A stretch of 64,000 nt of DNA from Pleurocapsa sp. FMAR1 (GCF_963665995.1 NZ_OY762512.1:4092001-4156000); one strand, 5' to 3'; counted from the stretch's first letter, positions 28,118 through 37,883 are shown. Notes: generated by a model from the letters alone, not told the origin. Translations and numbers: made by a program.

Positions 28118-29758
28118 TTACTTCTTACTAATTGATTTTGGAGACTCATCCCGCCAGAAAACGATGCTGTCATCTAATGGCTTAATTTCAGTCTGGGGAT
28201 AATAGAAAGCCAAAATTCGCTCTGCTGACCAACCCAGATTTGCCAAATTATAAGAACCATATTGGCTCATACCTACGCCATGACCAAAGCCACCACCAAT
28301 AAAATCATAAGCCTGTAACTGCTTCTGCTTATTGTAAATGGGCTGAAGATAGAAGAAAGTACTGCGAGGAGGCTCTAAGGCACTGCGAATTTCATTTTTG
28401 TGTAGCTCTAGTTTTCCTTTGTCAGTTTCGATAGCCAAAGTCAACATTCTGCCAGAGGGCGATCGCTCTTGAACCTCCATTGATTTAATGGTATTAAAAT
28501 CAGCGAGAGGATCGCGAGTTTTTTGCAGGTATGTACGCAGATCTTGATTTAAGTCAGCAATGCTTCTGGTTTTGTGCCAGCGAAATACGCCTTCTCTTCC
28601 TGTTTCATTAAACCCCTGAGTCATTTTCAGAAAGTGACGAAAGGTTTGTTCATTATTTAAGGGATGTTTTACCAGATCCCAAAGAGGACGAGAGGAATCA
28701 ATTACAGGCTGAAGGTAGGGACGTTCTGCACCATTCCAGGTGTCTGCAAAACTAGCCGTTACCCCGCCAGTAGTAGAAGAATAAAGAGCATCAATTAGTT
28801 CATTTTTGTAGGTAAGAACTAAACCTGCGGTTTGAGCGATCGCTTGGTCACTAATAGGATTAGTATCATTCAAGCCTTTATATACCTGACAGTGGACGGT
28901 GGCGCAAAGTTGGTAATCATCTACCTTAAAACGCCGTAGATTACGTAAGGCATAGGTGCGGGCGATAATTGTTTGAGCCGCAACCGCTTGAGCAGGGGCA
29001 TTTGCACCAATTTCATAGGGAACAACTCCCCGCAGATAAGTTTCTAGGGGAACATGATTAACTAAGCTAAACTCTCCATAAGCGTTAGGTTGAAGCTTGA
29101 GACTGCCTCCATAGGTACGAGCAGCCTGAGAATTATCGGTAGTGTTAACCTCAACTAAGTTTTTGCTACTGGTAATTTCTACTTGATCTTGGTTGTATTC
29201 TTTTTCACCAATTTTCAAGATAATATCGGGCTTTTTAGATAAGACTTCCGTATCAAGATAGGGACTATCGTAACCATTGGCTTCTAGACTATGAAGCAGC
29301 CAGCGACGAACCAAAGGAGTACTGTAAACATCTCGCTTTGCCCAGACTTGCCAGCGTCCAGGTTGAGCCACCTCTACCTCAATCCCCAGTTTCTGCCAAG
29401 ATTTGGCACTATCTTCAGCAGTTTCAAAGGTAGAGCGATCGCTTAAAATCAGCTTTTCTTCTAATTTAGGTTTAGTCAGAGGGGTAGAATCTACCTTTAA
29501 CACAACTTCTTTGGTTTCAATCGCCGAAATAGATGCTTGATCGGGAAAACTAACTTTTAATGAATCGCCAGAAGTACTATTGATCTTAACTTTTTGGATT
29601 AAAGGATCTCCATCAATCATCGGTTTGGCACCCAAACGCTGAATAATTCCAATTTCGAGATCTAGCTTTTGAGCCTTAGCTTCAGCAGCAATTGTAGACT
29701 GTATTCCCCATAGGTTTGATATCCAAAAAACACCTAAAAATACTGTAGCTTTTATCAT
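28118..29758 (-). CDS. SpoIID/LytB-domain protein, probable secreted peptidoglycan lytic factor
   Basis: A 546-residue protein with a short N-terminal signal-like segment (residues 5-24). The C-terminal half carries SpoIID motifs: LVNHVPLETYLRGVVPYEIGANAPAQAVAAQTIIARTYAL-type helices, YSSTTGGVTASFADTWNG and GGGFGHGVGMSQYGSYNLA. SpoIID enzymes cleave glycan strands stripped of stem peptide. The N-terminal 200 residues may be a cell-wall-binding region. The gene converges on the ChaN-like gene (3 bases apart). Confidence 0.88.
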   Translation of the reverse strand: MIKATVFLGVFWISNLWGIQSTIAAEAKAQKLDLEIGIIQRLGAKPMIDGDPLIQKVKINSTSGDSLKVSFPDQASISAIETKEVVLKVDSTPLTKPKLEEKLILSDRSTFETAEDSAKSWQKLGIEVEVAQPGRWQVWAKRDVYSTPLVRRWLLHSLEANGYDSPYLDTEVLSKKPDIILKIGEKEYNQDQVEITSSKNLVEVNTTDNSQAARTYGGSLKLQPNAYGEFSLVNHVPLETYLRGVVPYEIGANAPAQAVAAQTIIARTYALRNLRRFKVDDYQLCATVHCQVYKGLNDTNPISDQAIAQTAGLVLTYKNELIDALYSSTTGGVTASFADTWNGAERPYLQPVIDSSRPLWDLVKHPLNNEQTFRHFLKMTQGFNETGREGVFRWHKTRSIADLNQDLRTYLQKTRDPLADFNTIKSMEVQERSPSGRMLTLAIETDKGKLELHKNEIRSALEPPRSTFFYLQPIYNKQKQLQAYDFIGGGFGHGVGMSQYGSYNLANLGWSAERILAFYYPQTEIKPLDDSIVFWRDESPKSISKK

Positions 29759-29811
29759 TTACAACCCTGTTTACTTTTTTTCTACGAATACAGCAAAAAA
29801 TAATCTTGTAC

Positions 29812-29870
29812 GTAAGGTGGGCAAATTCAGACTTTATTGTGAAGTCCAATTTTTGCTTTGCCCACCCTAC
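29812..29870. repeat. Dispersed GGTGGGCAAA/TTTGCCCACC palindrome, copy 1
   Basis: GTAAGGTGGGCAAA at the left and CTTTGCCCACCCTAC at the right are inverted copies with about 30 bases between them. The same arms with variable centres occur at 41646-41706, 56451-56515 and 56556-56619. Confidence 0.75.
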
Positions 29871-29879
29871 ACATTCTCT

Positions 29880-30165
29880 GTACGGGCGAACGGTGAGACA
29901 GTTGCGGTGGGTCGAGACCCCCTAAAGGGTTCGTGCCTTTGCTCAACGGGGGGAACCCCCGCAACGCAACTGCTTCACCGCGTCGCCGTTAGGCGCAAGG
30001 GAATGCTCGACTTGCGGGTTTCACCGACATAAGCAAACTGAGGAAAGATCCCGCGTCGCCGTCAGAGGTCAGACCCCGCGTCGTCCGAAGGCGCAAGGGA
30101 ATGCTGACCTAGCAAGGGAATGCTTTCCGATGTCGAACCCGAAGGGCCCTTCGCCCCTAACTGAT
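29880..30165. repeat. GC-rich mosaic of short repeats
   Basis: GCAAGGGAATGCT occurs three times (29995-30007, 30093-30105, 30112-30124), and gcgtcgccgt-type units twice. A GC-rich segment at 29942-29965 is the reverse complement of part of the element at 10345-10523. The region has no homogenous coding pattern. Confidence 0.7.
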
Positions 30166-30179
30166 TACTTCTGACTTAC

Positions 30180-33100
30180 CTAGCCTTCGTCCTCATTTTT
30201 AATTAACGTTTCCCCATCCATCATTCTTTTAGCTGCTTTTAATAGATCATCTTCTACATAAGGTTTCACAAAATAGCCATTTGCCCCGCGAGACGCTGCT
30301 ATATTCCGCATTTTTTTCGCTCCACGGGAAGTTAGCATGGCGATCGGTAAAGATGATAGTTTTTCGTCTTGTTGCAGTTGAGACAGCAGTTCTAAACCGT
30401 TCATGCGGGGCATTTCGATATCACAGAAAGCGATGTCACACTCTAAACCATCACTTAGTTTTTCCCAGGCTTCTTGACCATCTCGCGCTTGTTCGACACG
30501 ATAACCAGCCTTTTTAAAAGTCATGGACAATAGCTCTCGTACCGTTACCGAGTCATCAATAATTAGGACTAGAGGCGCATTCTCAAATTCCGCTTCTGCC
30601 AGATTGTTTTTAACTCGATTAAAGTTAACGGTGACGGATTCAGCTTCTTTATTTGCCCGATTGATGTCAATCAAATGTTGCGCCACATCCATCAAATCTT
30701 TTTCGGTGTAGGGTTTAGTTAAATAAGCTTTTGCACCCAAGTCATTAGCTATTTGTCGATGTTTATCGGCACCACGAGAAGTCAACATAGCAACAGGAAT
30801 AGATCTAAGGGATTGATCCTTATGCAGATTAGACAGCAGTTCTAAACCATTCATGCGAGGCATTTCAATATCGCTAAAGATCATGTCGCAGACTAAACCA
30901 CCTCGCAGCTTATCCCAAGCTTCTTGACCGTCTCTAGCTTGCTCAACCCGATAGCCCAGCTTATTAAAACTCATTGATAGTAGCTCTCGAACCGTAATCG
31001 AGTCATCAACTACCAATACCATTGGCTCTTGCTGAATACTTTCAGCCTGGAACTGTTTTCTGGCAGCTTCACCAGCCAGGACATCAAAGCCAATTTCAAT
31101 AGTTCTCTTACCTTGAGCAATTTCAATTAGCTCTAGTACGTCACCAATCGGCATGATTGTACCATCACCCAGAACTGTAGCTCCTGCTATACCTGGTGGT
31201 TTCGGGATTGCGCCATCAATTTGTTTAATTACGATTTCTTGTTCGGCTTTAACTTCATCTACTTCAACTGCTAACAAATTATCTAAACTGCGCAGAATAA
31301 TTACAGAAATAGTATCGTCGTTGTTTTGATTTGCATTATATATTCCAGCCCTACGAATTTTGCGATTGTAATTAAGTAGAGTCTTGAGAGGTCTTAACGG
31401 TAACAAGGTATTTTTCCAGGTAATACAGCGCAGACCGTTGGCATTAGTTGTAATATCACTGGGTAAATATTCTTTGGTGTCTTCTACCCCGTCAATGGGA
31501 AAAGCAATCTTTGTATTATCGTCTACACAGGTTAGGGCTTTACAGATACTTAAAACAAGGGGTAAGCGAATCGTAAAAGTTGTACCTTTGCCAACTTCTG
31601 ATTCAGTGCTTACCGAGCCACGAATTTTTTTGAGGTCGGTATTAACTACATCCATACCTACACCACGACCAGCAAAGTCATCAGCCTGGTCTTTAGTGCT
31701 AAAGCCTGGATGGAATAGCAGCTCATAAACCTGTTGTTCTGTCAAATTTTGTGCTGTCGCCCAAGTGATGAGATTTTTCTCAACCGCTTTTTGCTTGACA
31801 ATTTCAAGATCGATTCCCGCCCCATCATCACGAACGGTAATTACAGTCTGATTCCCTTGAATAAAGGCACGAATATTAATATTTCCTACTTCTGGTTTAC
31901 CTTTTTTCAGTCTTTCTTCAGGCTTTTCAATCCCATGAGAGATGGCATTGTTTACCAAGTGAGTCATGGGATTATAAAGATGCTCGACGATCATTTTATC
32001 GATTAGCACATCTTTACCTTCTACATAAAGTTGAGTTTGTTTTTTCTGCTTACGGGAAATATCTCTAATTGCTCTAGGTAGTCGGTCAGTCGTTTGCTCA
32101 AAAGCAACCATCCGCGAAGAGTTCATGCCGTCTTGCAACTGGCCGGTTACCTGACGGAAAGTTTGAGCAACCTTGTCCGTTTCATCTACCACAAACTGAA
32201 TATCTGATGCAGCTTCTCTAACTCGGACAATTAGCTCAATAATGTCTTGAGAAACTAAGTGGAAGCCGTTAAAGCGATCCATCTCTAGCGCGTCTAATCC
32301 TTCTGCTTGAGCTTCTCTAGTGCTACCAAAACCAGAGCCACCAGCAGCCACCGCTGAGTTAGCACGGGACTGACGACTAGCGATTAATGCTCCTTCTAAA
32401 AGCGATCGCTCGTACATATCGTGCATTTTAGCTCCAGCATCTCCTAGAGACTGTACATGACCTAGTAGGTTATCTAAAAAGCGACGCAATCTTTCTTGAT
32501 CATCCTCTAAACGATTACGTTTAACTACTAGCTCTCCGATTAAGTTATTGAGGTCATCCAGTTTCTTTACCGAAACCCTCATTGTTTGGTCAAAACTTTG
32601 GGCTTGATTGACTGGTGAAAGGTCGGCTACTTCGTTACTTACTTTAACAGTTACTGGTGCAGGACTAACCTTGGGTCGCTCAAAAGCAGCAGGTACAACC
32701 TCTAGCAAGGAATCAACCTCATCGCCAAGCAATGAGTCCAAGGATGATAATTCTAAATCAGAATCCAAGGAATTTTCTATTGTTTCAGATGTAGACTCTA
32801 GCACCAAAGAATCTAAAGACTCTATTTCTGTCTCTAAGTCTAATATGCCGTCGAGATCATTATCTAATCCTTCTGCCGTCAGCGAATTTAGATCACTTAA
32901 GCCTTCAAAATCATTAAGCTCAAGACTATCAAGCTGTAGATCTTTAGCACTATCTAAGTCTAAAGCTGAGTCATCTAATTTATCTAAAATATTTAGATCG
33001 ATCTCTTCTAAATTATTTTCCTGAGCATATTTGGCTGTTAATGATTCAAACTCGCTCAAATCATCAAGCTGAATGTCTTCGGAATCTTCTAGATTTAATA

Positions 33101-33551
33101 GTGCTTCTGTTAAAGACTCTAAGTCATCAAATTCTATATCTGCCGAACTATTTAAATCAGTTTCTTTAGCAATATTTTCTTGAAGGTCTGCTTCAACTAG
33201 ATCTATTTGTTGAGAATCGTTGGTGATGAGTTCGTCTACTTCTGGACTTGATTTAATTTGCTCAGGAGAATTATCTAAAACTAGATTCGACTCTAATGTA
33301 TTTCCATCCTCAGCCAATAGTGGATCGCGAAAATCCCAGTTATCAAAATCGGCATCTGACAAAACTTTCTTTTTGGTCTGGTCAGTTTCTGCTGTTGAAG
33401 ACTCTTCAGAATCTAAAGTTTCGGCAGATATAAATTCTGTTACTATCTCAGAATCATCGTCTTCTGTCCATAAATCTGCTGAACCTTCAGAAGCTTTTGA
33501 AGGTTCATTTAGATTGTCATTTGTTTCTAAAGACTTGTCTTGACTGCTCAT
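30180..33551 (-). CDS. CheA-like hybrid histidine kinase with two receiver domains (PilL-C type)
   Basis: A 1123-residue protein. Residues 1-290 are acidic low complexity (Asp/Glu/Leu/Ser-rich) with no HPt motif visible. Then come a P3-like dimerisation segment (MRVSVKKLDDLNNLIGELVV), the HATPase (HLVNNAISHGIEKP, VRDDGAGIDLEI, GRGVGMDVV), a CheW-like domain, and two similar receiver domains with phospho-acceptor Asp in FSDIEMPRMNG and FCDIEMPRMNG. Cyanobacteria split PilL into an HPt-containing N part and a C part like this, which control type IV pilus motility and phototaxis. The HPt partner is not in the window. Both receivers look functional. Confidence 0.9.
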   Translation of the reverse strand: MSSQDKSLETNDNLNEPSKASEGSADLWTEDDDSEIVTEFISAETLDSEESSTAETDQTKKKVLSDADFDNWDFRDPLLAEDGNTLESNLVLDNSPEQIKSSPEVDELITNDSQQIDLVEADLQENIAKETDLNSSADIEFDDLESLTEALLNLEDSEDIQLDDLSEFESLTAKYAQENNLEEIDLNILDKLDDSALDLDSAKDLQLDSLELNDFEGLSDLNSLTAEGLDNDLDGILDLETEIESLDSLVLESTSETIENSLDSDLELSSLDSLLGDEVDSLLEVVPAAFERPKVSPAPVTVKVSNEVADLSPVNQAQSFDQTMRVSVKKLDDLNNLIGELVVKRNRLEDDQERLRRFLDNLLGHVQSLGDAGAKMHDMYERSLLEGALIASRQSRANSAVAAGGSGFGSTREAQAEGLDALEMDRFNGFHLVSQDIIELIVRVREAASDIQFVVDETDKVAQTFRQVTGQLQDGMNSSRMVAFEQTTDRLPRAIRDISRKQKKQTQLYVEGKDVLIDKMIVEHLYNPMTHLVNNAISHGIEKPEERLKKGKPEVGNINIRAFIQGNQTVITVRDDGAGIDLEIVKQKAVEKNLITWATAQNLTEQQVYELLFHPGFSTKDQADDFAGRGVGMDVVNTDLKKIRGSVSTESEVGKGTTFTIRLPLVLSICKALTCVDDNTKIAFPIDGVEDTKEYLPSDITTNANGLRCITWKNTLLPLRPLKTLLNYNRKIRRAGIYNANQNNDDTISVIILRSLDNLLAVEVDEVKAEQEIVIKQIDGAIPKPPGIAGATVLGDGTIMPIGDVLELIEIAQGKRTIEIGFDVLAGEAARKQFQAESIQQEPMVLVVDDSITVRELLSMSFNKLGYRVEQARDGQEAWDKLRGGLVCDMIFSDIEMPRMNGLELLSNLHKDQSLRSIPVAMLTSRGADKHRQIANDLGAKAYLTKPYTEKDLMDVAQHLIDINRANKEAESVTVNFNRVKNNLAEAEFENAPLVLIIDDSVTVRELLSMTFKKAGYRVEQARDGQEAWEKLSDGLECDIAFCDIEMPRMNGLELLSQLQQDEKLSSLPIAMLTSRGAKKMRNIAASRGANGYFVKPYVEDDLLKAAKRMMDGETLIKNEDEG

Positions 33552-33944
33552 AATAGTTATTTTTGACCGAATATTGCTTTGTTGCTCAACTTTGAACCAG
33601 GAAAGGTAAATTTAGTTTTGCCTCTAGAGATTGTCAAAGATGATTCACCCAGAGTCTGGAATTTTTAGAATATGTATATGTATAAATTTGTAATAGCATT
33701 ATCTGCCGTATTTAAAAGATCCGCTTCAAGTTAAATCTTAAAGCTATAAGAAAAATAAATATATCTACTTAAATTAATTATATGGTTGGCTAGATAATTT
33801 TAGTTTGCCCAAAAATAGAGTATCAAATTAAGTTTGACTAAAAAAAATATTGAGGTCTTAAATAATTGAGAGTATATTGTGATTGTTTACTTTGGGTAAA
33901 CATCATTTTTAGTTATTGTAAAAAATATTATTTGCTGAACACAC
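33552..33944. other. Divergent spacer between the CheA-like gene and purU
   Basis: 393 very AT-rich bases that should hold promoters in both directions. I see no ORF, RNA gene or clear palindrome. Confidence 0.5.
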
Positions 33945-34799
33945 ATGAGCGAACCTACCGCAACTTTACTAATTTCTTGTCCTGATAGCCCTGGATTAGT
34001 TGCTAAGATTGCCAACTTTATTTATGCTAACGGGGGTAATATAATTCATGCCGCTCAGCATGCAGATTTCGCTACAAGTTTATTCCTGATTCGTATAGAA
34101 TGGCAACTTGAAGGCTTCAATTTACCTCGTGAAGCAATAGCTACAGCTTTTAAGGCGATCGCCAAACCTTTAAATGCCACTTGGCAACTACACTTTTCTG
34201 ACACTTTACCAAAGATTGCACTATGGGTCACTAAACAAGAACATTGTCTTTTAGATCTGCTTTGGCGTAATCAAACTAAGGAATTACCAGGAACTATTGC
34301 TTTAATTATCAGTAATCATGCTAATTTGAAAGCGATCGCCCAGCAGTTTGGCATCGATTTTCATTATTTACCGATTACCAAAGACAATAAAGCCGAGCAA
34401 GAAGAAAAACAGCTAGAGCTTTTACGCCAATACGAGATAAAGTTAATAGTCTTGGCTAAATATATGCAGATTATTAGCCCCAATTTAATCACTCAATTTC
34501 CGAATATTATTAATATTCATCATTCTTTTTTGCCAGCTTTTCCTGGAGCAAAACCTTATCATCGCGCCTATGCTAGGGGAGTTAAAATTATTGGTGCTAC
34601 AGCTCATTACGTAACCAAAGATTTAGATGAAGGTCCAATTATTGAGCAAGAGGTTGCTAGAGTTAATCATCAAGACACTATTGCCGAGTTGATTCGCGAA
34701 GGGAAAGATCTTGAGCGGTTAGTATTATCCCGTGCTGTCAGGCTGCATCTACAAAACAGAGTTTTAGTCTACGATAACAAAACCGTAGTGTTTAGCTAA
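33945..34799 (+). CDS. purU: Formyltetrahydrofolate deformylase
   Basis: A 284-residue enzyme with an N-terminal ACT domain (TATLLISCPDSPGLVAKIANFIYANGGNIIHAAQHAD-like start) and a formyltransferase-fold catalytic domain. INIHHSFLPAFPGAKPYHRAYARGVKIIGATAHYVTKDLDEGPII-region motifs give the conserved His in NIHHSFLPAF and Asp in TKDLDEGPII. It hydrolyses 10-formyl-tetrahydrofolate to formate and tetrahydrofolate, supporting purine synthesis and one-carbon balance. Length is normal. A DUF29 gene follows after about 50 bases. Confidence 0.95.
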   Translation: MSEPTATLLISCPDSPGLVAKIANFIYANGGNIIHAAQHADFATSLFLIRIEWQLEGFNLPREAIATAFKAIAKPLNATWQLHFSDTLPKIALWVTKQEHCLLDLLWRNQTKELPGTIALIISNHANLKAIAQQFGIDFHYLPITKDNKAEQEEKQLELLRQYEIKLIVLAKYMQIISPNLITQFPNIINIHHSFLPAFPGAKPYHRAYARGVKIIGATAHYVTKDLDEGPIIEQEVARVNHQDTIAELIREGKDLERLVLSRAVRLHLQNRVLVYDNKTVVFS

Positions 34800-34847
34800 A
34801 ATTCAATCAGGTGCAGCATTTTTAAGCCAGCAATTTCAGTATTTAAA

Positions 34848-35279
34848 ATGGAAGAGTTAATCGAGTTAAGGAAAAGTATTACATCAGGAGATTACAGTAA
34901 AGCTTTAGAAATCGTTGATCAACTAGAAGAAATGTCTCTAGAAGACAAGCTTAACAAAATATACAGCTACACGGTTATCTTATTGCTGCATTTGATTAAA
35001 CAAGAAGCTGAAGGAAAAACTACTAGGTCATGGTCAAATTCTATTCTCAATTCAGCAGAGCAAATCAACAGAATCAACAAAAGGCGTAAATCAGGAGGCT
35101 ATTACGCCAAAGCCGAAGTTTTACAAGAAATTATTGATGACGCTTTTCCTCCTGCTTTGAGAAATGCTGCTTTAGAAGCTTCTGGTGGTGCTTACCAGGA
35201 AGAAGAGCTATTGAAAATGATTAGTAGTTTATCTGATATTAAACAAAAGGCACTAAATTTATTGGAATCCAAAACTTAA
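34848..35279 (+). CDS. DUF29-family protein
   Basis: A 143-residue all-helical protein. The segment EDKLNKIYSYTVILLLHLIK, a Lys-rich linker and WSNSILNSAEQINRI match the DUF29 family that is widespread in cyanobacteria, often in many copies. The molecular function is not established. It is co-directional with purU and converges on the FGE-like lipoprotein gene. Confidence 0.8.
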   Translation: MEELIELRKSITSGDYSKALEIVDQLEEMSLEDKLNKIYSYTVILLLHLIKQEAEGKTTRSWSNSILNSAEQINRINKRRKSGGYYAKAEVLQEIIDDAFPPALRNAALEASGGAYQEEELLKMISSLSDIKQKALNLLESKT

Positions 35280-35285
35280 AACTAT

Positions 35286-36221
35286 TCACTTTTTAACTAA
35301 ACGAAAACCAAACAAAATATGGCGAGAGTTAATTGGACGAGTGTGTTCGTAAGCAGCACGACAAAAACCAGGTAAATCGTCCCAACCGCAGCCTTTCATG
35401 GTGACGCGAGTATCATCATATTTTAACGAACTCGTATATTCAAAGACATTTCCCGCCATATCTTCTACGCCATAAACGCTTTTACTTAGAGGAAATTTGC
35501 CAATTTCGCTAGTATAATTCAATTCGCTAGTTGCTGAGTTGGTTGCTTGGTTTTGCCAATCATTACCCCAAGGAAAATATCTGCCATCTTCTCCTCTGGC
35601 TGCTTTTTCCCATTCCTCCGCCGTTGGTAGGCGATAAGCTGCCTCCGTTTTTTCTCTCCAGTCAGCATAAGCTAGGGCATCTTGGTAAGATATAAGCACA
35701 ACTGGTTTTTGAGCGGTATTGGGGGGATATGTATTATTAGTCCAGAGAAATTCTTTTACCTTGGAATAGGGATGGACTAAAAACCCTTGTTTTTGATAAT
35801 CTGCTTCGCTAATTCCAGGGGCTTGATAATTGGTAGCTTGAATAAATTCTTGATAGTCTTGGTTGGTAACTAAATTGCGACTAATGCAGAAACCTGGAAG
35901 AGATGAAGTTTGGCGAGCGCTTTCCCCATCAAACCAACCTGTTTTACGTAGTTTTCGTTCGGCTTGTTTAATCTCTGCGTCTGTATCAGCAATTGACTCA
36001 GCCGAAATACGATAGGCATAATCTCGTTCTTGGCGATCGCTGCCTGAAATAAAATCTCCAGCAGGAACATACACAAAAGATTTATCTGATGTGCATTCTT
36101 CAGAGGTGATAGCTGCCGATGATCTGGCTGATGGAAAAACGCCACAGCCGATAATGGCGATCGCTATTGTGACTAAAGCTATTATTTGTATGGGTAACTT
36201 ATTAAAATTTTTTGTAGGCAT
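35286..36221 (-). CDS. FGE-sulfatase (SUMF1)-domain lipoprotein
   Basis: A 311-residue protein with a signal ending in IAIIGCGVF (lipobox Cys26), so it is probably lipid-anchored on the outer face of the membrane. The rest is a formylglycine-generating-enzyme-like domain: FVYVPAGDFISGSDRQE, GFCISRNLVTNQDYQEF, RLPTAEEWEKAARGEDGRYFPWGN and the C-terminal MAGNVFEY and FGFRLVKK. Domain proteins of this family include true sulfatase-activating oxidases and many without that activity. The enzyme role is unproved; no sulfatase gene is adjacent. Confidence 0.88.
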   Translation of the reverse strand: MPTKNFNKLPIQIIALVTIAIAIIGCGVFPSARSSAAITSEECTSDKSFVYVPAGDFISGSDRQERDYAYRISAESIADTDAEIKQAERKLRKTGWFDGESARQTSSLPGFCISRNLVTNQDYQEFIQATNYQAPGISEADYQKQGFLVHPYSKVKEFLWTNNTYPPNTAQKPVVLISYQDALAYADWREKTEAAYRLPTAEEWEKAARGEDGRYFPWGNDWQNQATNSATSELNYTSEIGKFPLSKSVYGVEDMAGNVFEYTSSLKYDDTRVTMKGCGWDDLPGFCRAAYEHTRPINSRHILFGFRLVKK

Positions 36222-36307
36222 TATACTTTCTATAGAAAAAAGTGAAAGTGAAATATTTTAGCAATCTGTAATTTATTTACTACTAAGCATTTACCCGTTA
36301 AAAAATT

Positions 36308-36967
36308 ATGCCTCAGAATCTTTCAACTAATACTAGCGATCGCCTTATTGAAGCCAACCCAGACTGCGAAAACTGGATTGTTGATGATGATAGTTCGACC
36401 GAAGCTTATTATCCTCAAGAAACAGAGTTAACCGTAGATCCCTATCGCCTTTTTCGTTTTCTAAGCGATCTAGAAGATATATTGCTGGATATTCCTGGCG
36501 ATCGCGATCGCCTTAAAGCCATCATGCCTTTAGTGCGACATTTGTTAACCAGTTCTTATTGGTTACAGATGGAATACGATCAGCCTTCGCCTAAAACTGG
36601 TTGGTCTGTCAAAATGCTGTATCGTGAACCAGAATATCCTCTAACAGTACAGATGGTAGCTTGGCAACCCCGAAGCGTATCACCAATTCATAATCATGGT
36701 GTGTGGGGAATCGTGGCTTTAATAAGTGGCGAAGAAAAAAATCGGTTTTGGAAGCGATCGCCAACTGCTGAACATCCCGATCGCCTAGAGTTAGTTGGAG
36801 AAAAAATTCTGCAACCAGGAGAAATCATTAGCTTTATGCCTGGTGCTATTCACAGCGTTGAATCTATTGGCGACGAGCCGACTATATCCTTTAATCTTTA
36901 CGGTGAGACAAACTATAAGCAACGTTATGAATTTGATGTCACAAATCATACTGCTAAGAACTTTTAA
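36308..36967 (+). CDS. Cupin protein, cysteine dioxygenase-like
   Basis: A 219-residue double-stranded beta-helix protein. The metal motif SVSPIHNHGVWGIVALISGEEKNRFW (His-x-His) and, later, GAIHSVESIGDEPTISFNLYG match cysteine-dioxygenase-like cupins, an iron-dependent oxygenase group. The N-terminal 60 residues are hydrophilic. Substrate is unknown; cysteine dioxygenase is one possibility. It is divergent from the FGE-like gene, 86 bases apart. Confidence 0.8.
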   Translation: MPQNLSTNTSDRLIEANPDCENWIVDDDSSTEAYYPQETELTVDPYRLFRFLSDLEDILLDIPGDRDRLKAIMPLVRHLLTSSYWLQMEYDQPSPKTGWSVKMLYREPEYPLTVQMVAWQPRSVSPIHNHGVWGIVALISGEEKNRFWKRSPTAEHPDRLELVGEKILQPGEIISFMPGAIHSVESIGDEPTISFNLYGETNYKQRYEFDVTNHTAKNF

Positions 36968-36989
36968 TAGATAACTGTGTAGTAAAAAT

Positions 36990-37012
36990 TACCTACTACC
37001 TACTACCTACTA
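36990..37012. repeat. Heptamer tandem repeat (CTACTAC) at the pgeF stop
   Basis: Three tandem 7-base units (CCTACTA-type) overlap the last codons and the stop of pgeF. Two other heptamer arrays in the window are at 12462 and 45091. Confidence 0.7.
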
Positions 37013-37803
37013 ACAATTCCTGACCACTGCACCTGTTTTTCCCCCGTGCGTCGATAAGAGAAAAAGCGATCGCTTTGTTGATAAGTACAGTATGGTGCGA
37101 TCGCTATATATTTGGGATTAATATCTAATTGTTCTAGCTGAATTTGATTTACCCGTGGCACATCTATACGTACCTTTCCTGGTACGTCATCAGGCGAAAT
37201 CGGGGAATTAGGTAATTGCCTTAATGCTGCTAATATTTCAGCGTCAGTTTTGCTTTGGGCATCAGCAACAATAGTTTTGCCCACTTCTACGGCAACATCT
37301 TCACCTACCTGATAAACTTCACCAGCGATCGCTGGACCAATAGCAATCCGCAGGTTTTCTTTTTTGCTATCTAACTCTAGAAATCGAGCGATCGCACCCG
37401 AAACTATTTTTTTTGCTGTACCTCGCCATCCTGCATGGATAGCACAGACTTTACCCGTAACTATATCTCCAATCAAAACAGGAGTACAGTCCGCACTAGC
37501 TGCCCAAACAGATTGTTGTGGCTGTTGGCTCATAACTCCATCAGCATCAGGAAAAGAGCCAGCTAAACAATTTTTTTCTTCAATTTCTTGGGTTGTTAAT
37601 ACTATATTGCCATGTACCTGCTTAACTCTATAAGCAGTTGTATTGGGTTGCAAAAATAGAGTTAAATCTTCTGGAGTACGGGGATAAAATTGCTTAGTAA
37701 AAAAGCCATGTTGCCAGTTAGATAATACATTACAGGTTAGGTAAGAATAATCCTGCCAACTTTGCCATTGCCAAATGCGATCGCTATTTCCTGAGTCAGT
37801 CAC
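37003..37803 (-). CDS. pgeF: Peptidoglycan editing factor (PgeF, laccase-domain/YfiH family)
   Basis: A 266-residue cytoplasmic protein of the YfiH/PgeF family. SADCTPVLIGDIVTGKVCAIHAGWRG gives the Cys/His zinc ligands of the family, and IGPAIAGEVYQVG and FSYRRTGEKQVQWSGIV are conserved at the end. PgeF corrects mis-incorporated L-Ser in peptidoglycan precursors. The last residues and the stop fall in a heptamer repeat array, so the natural C-terminus has been reshaped by repeats. It is convergent with the cupin gene. Confidence 0.93.
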   Translation of the reverse strand: MTDSGNSDRIWQWQSWQDYSYLTCNVLSNWQHGFFTKQFYPRTPEDLTLFLQPNTTAYRVKQVHGNIVLTTQEIEEKNCLAGSFPDADGVMSQQPQQSVWAASADCTPVLIGDIVTGKVCAIHAGWRGTAKKIVSGAIARFLELDSKKENLRIAIGPAIAGEVYQVGEDVAVEVGKTIVADAQSKTDAEILAALRQLPNSPISPDDVPGKVRIDVPRVNQIQLEQLDINPKYIAIAPYCTYQQSDRFFSYRRTGEKQVQWSGIVSR

Positions 37804-37883
37804 AGAATTTGAATTTGAAAAGGACTAGCAATTATTGTATGTTGATTAACTATGAATTATAGAAAGGTGACATCAATTCTAAT

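Larger units (their letters stand above)
29759..30179. other. Repeat-filled spacer between divergent genes and a two-component gene end
   Basis: 421 bases. The left part has a GTAAGGTGGGCAAA palindromic repeat (29812-29870). The rest (29880-30165) is a mosaic of GC-rich short repeats, annotated separately. Open frames here are not credible genes. Confidence 0.6.

Noticed and set aside
29817-30032. 71-codon frame in the repeat spacer
   Set aside because: Composed of repeat DNA, no conserved protein features.
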